In this document: piece after piece, positions 1 through 5,900 of the stretch
Layout of the letters: every line of letters starts with the position of its first letter
Position numbering within the stretch: position 1 is the stretch's first letter
Assembly: GCA_027457205.1 (NCBI GenBank)
Contig: DAIDTM010000259.1
Coordinates: forward strand, 1-6,808
Reading direction: 5' to 3'
DNA: 6,808 nucleotides
Source: Anaerolineae bacterium
GTDB lineage: Bacteria; Chloroflexota; Anaerolineae; UBA4142
Program-made: the position numbers and the translations under genes
The notes under the pieces: model-generated
Databases searched by the model: none
The model's input: only the letters and a program-made list of their open reading frames with translations
What the model was told of the DNA's origin: nothing

Positions 1-343
1 GCATTTGCAGCGCGGACAGAATCTGGTCTTGCCGCTCGCGCTCAAGTTGGCGAATCTTGAACGAATCTTCGATCTCTTGCTGGCGTCGTTTTTGGTCTTG
101 CTCCAGCATCAGCTGGACTTCGGCTTTGACTTGCCCGGTCGCCTGCTCGACTTGCGAATAGCGCAGCGCCTGACTCTGCACGCGCGCTAGCCGCTCCTCC
201 AGGTCCATCAGACTCTTGTTGAGACTGGACATCTGGGTATATTGCTGGCTCAGCTGATTCGCCAGTTCGGTGATCTGCGTCTTGTCCTTGCGATGCTCTT
301 CATCCAGCCAGTTAAGCATTTGCACGGCGTGGTCAAGGTCCAT
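1..343 (-). CDS. Coiled-coil protein of unknown function, N-terminal part (runs off left edge)
   Basis: An open frame starts at ATG 341-343 and has no stop through base 1, giving 114 visible residues. The start is set by GGAGG four bases upstream and by a promoter ending about 30 bases before it. The peptide begins MDLDHAVQMLNWLDEEHRKD and is then almost entirely charged or glutamine-rich helix (Q, E, K, R, L), with no glycine-rich loops and a single proline-free stretch throughout; leucines and other hydrophobics recur with heptad-like spacing, as in a long coiled coil. No signal peptide, transmembrane segment or catalytic motif is visible. Function is not recognised; a structural or scaffold role is only an inference from the coiled coil. 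I recall similar short openings in Chloroflexota hypothetical proteins, but this is unverified. The C-terminus lies outside the window. Confidence 0.85.
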   Translation of the reverse strand, partial: MDLDHAVQMLNWLDEEHRKDKTQITELANQLSQQYTQMSSLNKSLMDLEERLARVQSQALRYSQVEQATGQVKAEVQLMLEQDQKRRQQEIEDSFKIRQLERERQDQILSALQM

Positions 344-347
344 AGTT

Positions 348-352
348 CCTCC
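348..352 (-). promoter_or_regulatory. Ribosome binding site of the coiled-coil gene
   Basis: The minus strand reads GGGGGAGGAACT then ATG. GGAGG is a near-perfect Shine-Dalgarno core, four bases from the start codon, and fixes the start of the left-edge coiled-coil gene at 343. Confidence 0.75.
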
Positions 353-372
353 CCCATTTCTTGGTCGGGGTG

Positions 373-401
373 ATTATAGCATCAGTCGTCTAAAACGTGA
401 A
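373..401 (-). promoter_or_regulatory. Sigma70-like promoter for the coiled-coil gene
   Basis: On the minus strand TTCACG (396-401, four of six matches to TTGACA) is followed after exactly 17 bases by a perfect TATAAT (373-378). Transcription would start near 366, giving a leader of about 23 bases that contains only the ribosome binding site. The promoter lies in the 75-base gap after the glpK stop codon, so the coiled-coil gene can be expressed independently of glpK. It is a consensus match, not experimental evidence. Confidence 0.65.
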
Positions 402-418
402 ACGCCAGCGCCCAACGT

Positions 419-1942
419 TTACTTCAACCACCCCTTCGCCCGCTCGACCGCGCGCTTCCAGCCGGCATAACCTTCCTCCCGCCGCGCGGCATCCCACTGC
501 GGCTCAAACACGCGGTCGATGCCCCAGTTCTGCCGCAGTTCGTCGAGCGATTTCCAAAAGCCGCTGGCTAGCCCCGCCGCGTACGCCGCGCCGAGCGCAG
601 TCGTCTCGTTGACGATGGGGCGTACCACCTGCGCGCCGAGGATGTCGGCTTGCAATTGCATCAGGAAATTGTTCTTGACCGCGCCGCCGTCCACCTTGAG
701 CGATTTCAACTTGACGCCGGAATCCTTTTCCATCGCTTCGATGACCTCGCGCGTCTGATAGCATTCGGCTTCCAGCGTCGCGCGGACGATGTGCTCGCGC
801 CGGGTGTAGCGCGTCATCCCGACAAGCGTACCGCGCGCGTACATATCCCAATGCGGCGCGAACAAGCCGTTGAACGCCGGCACAAAATAAACCCCGCCGG
901 TGTCTTCGACCGATTGCGCGATGGCTTCCGTCTCCGCGGCGTTGCCGATCAATTTCAAATTGTCGCGCAGCCACTGCACCGCCGCGCCGGCAATCGCAAT
1001 CGATCCTTCGAGCGCAAATTGGATTTGTAGGGGCGACCCCTTGTGGTCGCCCAATCCCGCCGCGACCGTCGTCAACAGTCCGCTCTTCGACGGCACGATT
1101 TCTTTGCCGGTGTTGAGCAGTAAAAAGCAGCAGGTGCCGTAGGTGTTATTTGCCTCGCCCGCGTCGAAACCGACTTGCCCGAAGAGCGCGGCTTGCTGAT
1201 CGCCGAGGTCGCCGCAGATCGGCACGCGTCCGCCGCACGGACCGGTTGGATCGGTAAAACCGTACAGGTCGCGGTCGGACGACGGGCGCAGTTTCGGCAG
1301 CATCGCGCGCGGAATGCCGAACAGATCGAGCAGCTCGTCGTCCCAATCGAGCGTCTTCAAATTCAGCAGCATCGTGCGCGACGCGTTCGTGTAATCGGTA
1401 ATGTGGACGCCGCCGCGCGCGCCGCCGGTGAGATTCCAGATGACCCAAGAATCGATGTTGCCGAAGAGCGCGTCGCCGCGCTCCGCCGCCGCGCGCAAGC
1501 CGGCGACATTGTCGAGCAGCCACTGAATCTTGGGACCAGAAAAATACGTCGCAATTGGCAAGCCGGTTTTCGCGCGAATCATTTCGGCTTTGCCATCGTC
1601 GATCAACTTTTGGCAAATCGCCTGCGTGCGCGTGTCCTGCCAGACAATCGCGTGGTAGTACGGTTCGCCGGTCTTGGGGTTCCAGACCACCGTCGTCTCG
1701 CGCTGGTTCGTGACGCCGATTGCCGCGAGGTCTTGGGCGCGCACGCTGCCCTTCGCCATCGCGCCGCCAATCGTCGTGCGCGTGCGGTCCCAGATTTCGC
1801 CGGCGTCGTGCTCCACCCAGCCGGGCTGCGGATAGATTTGGTGATGTTCTTCATAGTGCGATGCGACGACCGCGCCGGCGTGATCGAAAATCATAAATCG
1901 GGTGCCGGTCGTGCCTTGGTCGACTGCCGCGACGTATTCCAT
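419..1942 (-). CDS. glpK: Glycerol kinase
   Basis: Phosphorylates glycerol with ATP to sn-glycerol 3-phosphate in the cytoplasm, the entry step of glycerol catabolism and a source of lipid backbone. The 507-residue product is full length (E. coli enzyme about 500). Visible FGGY-kinase features are the N-terminal phosphate loop DQGTTGTR (8-15), glycerol-binding NQRE (79-82), W101 and Y133, first family signature YFSGPKIQWLLDN (133-145), catalytic-base segment GDQQAALFGQ with D248, second signature starting GTLVGMTRY (371-379), and DGGAVKNNFLMQ (418-429). GGRVPI (237-242) aligns with the E. coli region carrying the fructose-bisphosphate contacts Gly and Arg, so that control may be possible (inference). 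The start is ATG 1942, with GGAG six bases upstream, at the canonical MEYVAAVDQG; a TTG eight codons earlier is less likely. Oddities: YGTCCF (268-273) where YGTGCF is usual, and about six extra residues (about 298-306) encoded by a palindromic repeat. No glpF or glpD is in the window. Confidence 0.97.
   Translation of the reverse strand: MEYVAAVDQGTTGTRFMIFDHAGAVVASHYEEHHQIYPQPGWVEHDAGEIWDRTRTTIGGAMAKGSVRAQDLAAIGVTNQRETTVVWNPKTGEPYYHAIVWQDTRTQAICQKLIDDGKAEMIRAKTGLPIATYFSGPKIQWLLDNVAGLRAAAERGDALFGNIDSWVIWNLTGGARGGVHITDYTNASRTMLLNLKTLDWDDELLDLFGIPRAMLPKLRPSSDRDLYGFTDPTGPCGGRVPICGDLGDQQAALFGQVGFDAGEANNTYGTCCFLLLNTGKEIVPSKSGLLTTVAAGLGDHKGSPLQIQFALEGSIAIAGAAVQWLRDNLKLIGNAAETEAIAQSVEDTGGVYFVPAFNGLFAPHWDMYARGTLVGMTRYTRREHIVRATLEAECYQTREVIEAMEKDSGVKLKSLKVDGGAVKNNFLMQLQADILGAQVVRPIVNETTALGAAYAAGLASGFWKSLDELRQNWGIDRVFEPQWDAARREEGYAGWKRAVERAKGWLK
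1028..1052 (+). repeat. 25-nt palindromic micro-repeat, copy A, inside glpK
   Basis: The element reads TAG, then arm GGGCGACC (1031-1038), loop CCTTGT (1039-1044), and arm GGTCGCCC (1045-1052), a perfect 8-bp inverted repeat. On the minus strand it is translated in the glpK frame as GDHKGSPLQ. Most glycerol kinases have a short turn here, between the TTVA and FALEGS segments; this protein is about six residues longer. The same element with the same reading frame occurs at 5359-5383 and 5896-5920. Confidence 0.85.
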
Positions 1943-1948
1943 AGTCTT

Positions 1949-1952
1949 CTCC
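1949..1952 (-). promoter_or_regulatory. Ribosome binding site deciding the glpK start
   Basis: GGAG on the minus strand lies six bases before ATG 1942. It supports that codon over the in-frame TTG at 1966, which would add eight residues and has no comparable purine-rich sequence before it; the DNA there is the C-rich strand of the GTGGTTGG repeats. Confidence 0.65.
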
Positions 1953-1970
1953 GCGAGCTTTGCCAAAGGG

Positions 1971-2002
1971 GTGGTTGGGTTGTTGGGTGGTTGGGTGGTT
2001 GG
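1971..2002 (+). repeat. GTGGTTGG tandem repeat, four units, with G-quadruplex-compatible G runs
   Basis: Four consecutive 8-base units: GTGGTTGG (1971-1978), GTTGTTGG (1979-1986, one change), GTGGTTGG (1987-1994) and GTGGTTGG (1995-2002). With the preceding G's, the plus strand has G runs at 1968-1971, 1977-1979, 1985-1987 and 1993-1995, each separated by five bases. This fits a four-run G-quadruplex pattern on the non-template strand's complement of glpK, that is, the template strand for glpK mRNA. It fills the spacer between the transporter and glpK. Folding is inferred only. Confidence 0.75.
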
Positions 2003-2031
2003 ATGTTCCTAACCACCGAACCACCCAACCA
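1988..2031. repeat. 13-bp inverted repeat between transporter and glpK
   Basis: TGGTTGGGTGGTT (1988-2000) is perfectly complementary to AACCACCCAACCA (2019-2031), with an 18-base loop. It begins two bases after the transporter stop codon (2033-2035), so the transcript could form a strong hairpin there. No U run follows in either direction, so it does not look like a standard intrinsic terminator; it could stabilise a 3' end or be a repeat element. Role unknown. Confidence 0.7.
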
Positions 2032-2827
2032 TCTAGCCACCTCGAGTTTGTTTCGAGCGATACACGATATAGATTCCCGCGAGCACGACCAGCCCGCCGA
2101 TAATCTGTCCGCCGCTAAGCGACTGACCGAGCAGCGGCACGGCGGCAATCGCCGTAATCACCGGCTGCCCGAGCAAGGTGGGCGAGACGATGGACGCGGG
2201 CAGATGACCGAGCGCGTAGTTGATGCACAGCCAGCCAAACGTCTGGACCAGCAGCGCGAGCGCGATCAGGTTCAGGTACGTGTTGGCGGAATAGCCAACG
2301 AGCGACTGCTGGAAGAGAACGGTCAACGCGAGCAGCGCCAGCGTCGCCACTGCCGCCGAGATCCACCACGACACCAGCGAGCTGAGCGCGTCGCGCGCGC
2401 GTTCTGTCGCCAGAAAGAACATCCCGTAGAAAAAGCCAGCGAGCAGACCCAGCGAATCGCCGATGCTGAGCGTGGGATGAATGAGGAAATCTTGACCGAG
2501 AATTACCGCTGCGCCGAACATCGCCAGCAACAAGCCGCCCCAAAACATCGGGCGCAATTTTTCCTTGAACAAGACCATCGCGCCGATGCCGACCCACAGC
2601 GGCGACGTGTTGCCGAACAGCGTCGCGTTCGCAGCGTTGCCGATGAGGACTGCGGTATTCCACGTCGTGAGGTCGCCGGCGAAGAACAAACCGGCGAGCG
2701 CGGCGAAGAGCACGTGGCGCGCCGCGATGGGCGAGTGACGCCGGACTTGGACGCCGAAGGGAATCGCCATCACGATGGACGCAATCGCCATCCGATAAAA
2801 ACCGCTCACCGCGCCCGGCGCGTTTGC

Positions 2828-2830
2828 CTA
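2828..2830 (-). other. Premature amber codon in the transporter frame
   Basis: The minus strand reads AAA TAG GCA in the transporter frame. Conserved sequence continues on both sides without a shift, so this is a point nonsense change (probably TGG to TAG) and not a frameshift. It falls at the end of the first predicted transmembrane helix. Confidence 0.85.
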
Positions 2831-2912
2831 TTTGACGAAGATCGCGGACAAGCCGATGCCGGCAAGTCCGAAGAAGAGCGCGAAGTAAGGGAGGAGGGCG
2901 GTGTTGTGAGTA

Positions 2913-2928
2913 CGGGAGTGTGGGAGTG
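2913..2928 (+). repeat. Two-unit 8-bp tandem repeat NGGGAGTG in the transporter 5' end
   Basis: CGGGAGTG (2913-2920) is followed directly by TGGGAGTG (2921-2928) and then GAGG. On the minus strand it lies within the hydrophilic N-terminal extension (residues about 9-15, PPLPHSR) ahead of the first membrane helix. Only two units are present, so it is a minor feature. Confidence 0.45.
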
Positions 2929-2952
2929 GAGGCGCGACGATTTGTTCTTCCG

Positions 2953-5900
2953 TCAACGCGCCACCTTGTCAATCTCTTTCACTGCTTCCACCAACTGGTC
3001 TAGGATTTCCTTCAGTGCGGGCGGCAGACCCGGCGGAACTGCCGGCACCGGCTTGCCGGATGCAACGTCCTGCAACAGCGCGCCGACCGCGCCCAACGGC
3101 GGCGGCGCGGCGACGAGTTGCGCCAGCACCTCCGCCGCGTCCGGGCGCAACGCCACGCGACTTGCCCGCGCCTGATACGCCGCCTGCGCGAGCGCGAGAA
3201 TCAACTGGGCAAGTTGCTCCCCGCCTCCCGCCTCTCGCCCCTCGCCTCTCCTCAACCGCTCCAACTCCTTCACCTTCGCCTCGTATTTTGCCTGCCACTG
3301 CGCGGCGGCATCCGCGTCTCCCCGCGCGCGGGCGATGTTGGCGAGGTTGCCATAGTCTTTGTAGACGTCCGGCAGATTGAGCGATTCGCGGATTTGCAGA
3401 GCTTGGAGCGCGTGCTTTTCCGCTTGGTCGAGGTCACCGAGCATTTGGTACAAAAGCCCCAACTGACTGTATGATGACGCTGCTGCAAACTGGTCTTGCC
3501 TCTCCAATTTGATTGCCAAACTCTCCTGCACCGACGCGACCGCTTTTTGCAGGAACGCCGCGCGCGTCGCGGGTTCTTTTGCCTGTTCCGCGCGCGTTTG
3601 GTAGAGGATGCCGACGTTCTGTGCGTTCGCGGCAAGTTGTGCGCGGTCATTCAGCTGCAGTGCCAGTTCGCGACTTCGCGTGTACCACGCCTCCGCCGCG
3701 TCCAGTTGCCCGCGCTGCGCTTCGGCAGTCGCGAGCAGGTCGCAAGTACGCATTTCATCGCCGGGGTTAGCCACGCGCTGGAAGAGCGTGATTGCTTGCT
3801 TGAACAGTTCTACCGCGCGGTCGAGATTGCCTTGTTCTCGGTACAAGAACGCCTGATGTTGGAGTGTCGTCCCTTGCAGCCCCAAATCCCCGGCGGATTG
3901 CGCGGCGCGGAGTGCTTCCGCATAGCGCGAGTCCGCCTCCGCGTAGCGATGCTGTTGGGTGAGGATGGCTGCGATTTGTCCCAAGCCAACCGCAATCTCG
4001 CGGTTGTGTCCCATCTCGCGGTCAATCGCCAATCCTCGCTCGGCGGCTTCCAATGCCACGTCGAATTTGCCCAAAGCGGAGTACGCATTTGCCAAGTCAC
4101 CGAGCGCGGCGGAGAGATTGCCGCGTGCGTCGTCGCCGGGGAGTTGCTCGAAGAGCGCAATCGCTTTTTGCGCAGGCGCAGTTGTCAAGTCGGGACGGTT
4201 GGCACTGACGTAGATGTGACTCAGTTGCAGGTAACTCGTCGCAATCTGAAATCGCGCGTCCGCGCCGCCCGCCAGCCCTTCCGTTTCCAACCGCGCGATG
4301 AGGTCTTGCACGCTCTTGATTGCCTCGTCCGCGTGACCTTGTGTGAAACGGCTCCACGCTTGGTCGCGAATCGCAGCACAAGTCGCTTCATCCAGCCCCG
4401 CGCCTTCCGGCATCTGCGCGCGCACCCATTCAACGAGCGCGTCGCGTTCGCGCAATCGCCCAGCCATTTGCAGATAGACGTTCAGCGTATCCGCGACCTG
4501 CCAGCCATCTTGCCGCGCGCCACGGCGGAAGGCGCGGTGCATCGCCGCGCGCAGGTTCGCTTCCTCGCGCGCAACCAGCGCCATCCCGGCGGCGGGCTGG
4601 TTGCCGCGCAGTGCCTTGTCTGCTATTCGCATCACATCGAGATAAACCGCGATAAAGCGTTGCTCGGTCTCGTCGGGATTCGGCACGGCGTCGGCGCGCG
4701 CGGCGTAGGGGAGCGTTGGATGAAAGCGGAGGTAAGGACGCTTGTTGATTTGAATGCCCTCGTCTTCTACTTTAACCAGAGCTGTCGCCACAAGTTCATT
4801 GCGAATCACTGCCCAGCGTTCCGCGTCCAGTTGGGCAAATCCAAGCAAGAACTGTTCAAACACACCGCCCTCGAACCACGCGAGGTACGGCAAGACCGCT
4901 TGCGCGTCCGCGCTGAGTCGTTGCGTGGAAAACGCCAGCGACGCCAGCAAGGACTGGTTGCGCGCTTCCAGCGCGTCCGCGTTCGCAAAGCGCGCGATGT
5001 ATTTGCCGCGTTCCTCGCGAATCTCCTTTGGCGTCAGCGTTTTCAGATGCGGCGCAATCAGTTCAATCGAAAGCGGATGGTCGTCGAGCGCGTCCAAGAG
5101 CGCGTCAATCTCCGCGCGCTTGTACGCCTCGTTCTGCTCGTCCAGCACAATGCTCTTTTGGTCCAGCGCTGCCGCCAGCAAGTGCAGACTATCCGGGCGC
5201 GCCAGCCCGGTGAGCGGCAATTCCTTGATGCCGGGCAACCCAGTCTCGGCGGGGCGGCACGTGACGAGCAAGCGTCCCGCCGGTTTGCCCTCGGTCAGTT
5301 CGCGGTACAATTGCAGCAACCGCGCGCGGGCATCCGCGCCAAACATCGTCGGAGTCTGTAGGGGCAACCCTATGTGGTTGCCCTGTTCTGCGTGGTTGCC
5401 CTCGTCGCGGGAAGGAGGGCGACCACCCAGGGTCGCCCCTACATCGTTGCCCTCATCGCCAACATCAGGGCGACCACCCAGGGTCGTCCCTACGTCGAAT
5501 GTTGGCAGCGTGGATTCAAAATTGTCCCACACGACGAGGACGCGACGCTGATGAAAAAGCGCGACGGCGGTCGCCCATTGGTCGGCGGACGCGCGCGCGC
5601 TGAAGGAATCTCCTTCGATCGCCGTTCCGATCAGTTGGACGATGCGTTCCGCGCCGGCGCGTTGTTCGAAACTACAAAAGACCGCCGACTCGAACAACCC
5701 TTTGCGGAGCCACCACGCGGCGGCTTCGCGCGCGAGCGCGGTCTTGCCCATCCCGCCCATTCCGCTCACCAGCACCGCGTTGTATCGCCGGAACGCCCGC
5801 TCGATATCGAGCAGTTCCTGCGCGCGTCCGTGAAAGCGGTACATCGGCGGCGGGGGAAAACCTTGTAGAAGCATCGCCTTGTGCGTGCCCGTTGGTAGGG

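Larger units (their letters stand above)
2033..2956 (-). pseudogene. EamA/DMT-family transporter interrupted by an in-frame amber codon
   Basis: An inner-membrane permease of the drug/metabolite transporter superfamily; substrate cannot be told. Ignoring one stop the frame is 307 codons, normal for the family (about 300 residues, ten helices in two EamA halves). It starts at TTG 2954-2956, overlapping the upstream gene's stop. Residues 20-42 form the expected first helix (ALLPYFALFFGLAG...SAIFVK), codon 43 (2828-2830) is TAG, and the family pattern resumes at once with ANAPGAVSGFYRMAIAS. Family members commonly have tryptophan here, so TGG to TAG is the simplest change. The rest is open to 2033 and keeps family features: NTAVLIGNAANATLFGNTSPLWVG and, in the second half, NYALGHLPASIVSPTLLGQP. 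An automatic caller would report a 258-residue protein from GTG 2809 lacking helix 1. Alternatives are reinitiation at 2809 or ATG 2791, readthrough, or a sequencing error. Confidence 0.85.
5395..5496 (+). repeat. 51-bp direct tandem duplication, two units, within the NTPase coding sequence
   Basis: Unit 1 is 5395-5445 and unit 2 is 5446-5496. Each begins GTTGCCCTCRTCGC, has a variable middle, then carries one reversed palindromic element and ends TACRTC. At exactly 17 codons the unit keeps the reading frame. The protein shows two near-identical 17-residue blocks, DVGTTLGGRPDVGDEGN and DVGATLGGRPPSRDEGN (residues 435-468). Differences sit mainly in the middle of the unit. Confidence 0.85.

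Noticed and set aside
400..420. Terminator-like AAACG...CGTTT pairing after glpK
   Set aside because: Only five Watson-Crick pairs around an 11-base loop, mostly A-T, and it overlaps the -35 element of the next promoter; too weak to call.
1943..1966. TTG start of glpK at 1966, adding eight residues
   Set aside because: The ATG at 1942 has GGAG six bases upstream and gives the canonical N-terminus; the extra residues are not a family feature.
1988..2031. Intrinsic terminator after the transporter
   Set aside because: The stem is strong but no U run follows on either strand and the loop is long, so I list it only as an inverted repeat.
1175..3175. Long plus-strand open frame (666 codons) antisense to glpK and the transporter
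   Set aside because: Its product is arginine-rich and has no family character, while the opposite strand encodes recognisable glycerol kinase and EamA sequence. Long antisense frames are expected in GC-rich DNA.
3496..5361. Long plus-strand open frame (621 codons) antisense to the TPR and NTPase region
   Set aside because: It mirrors the codons of a well-supported minus-strand gene with P-loop and TPR motifs, and its own translation resembles no family.
5359..5496. Possible CRISPR array from clustered palindromic repeats
   Set aside because: Copies occur in both orientations, spacing is irregular, the two 51-bp units have near-identical 'spacers', and the whole cluster is translated in frame within a gene.
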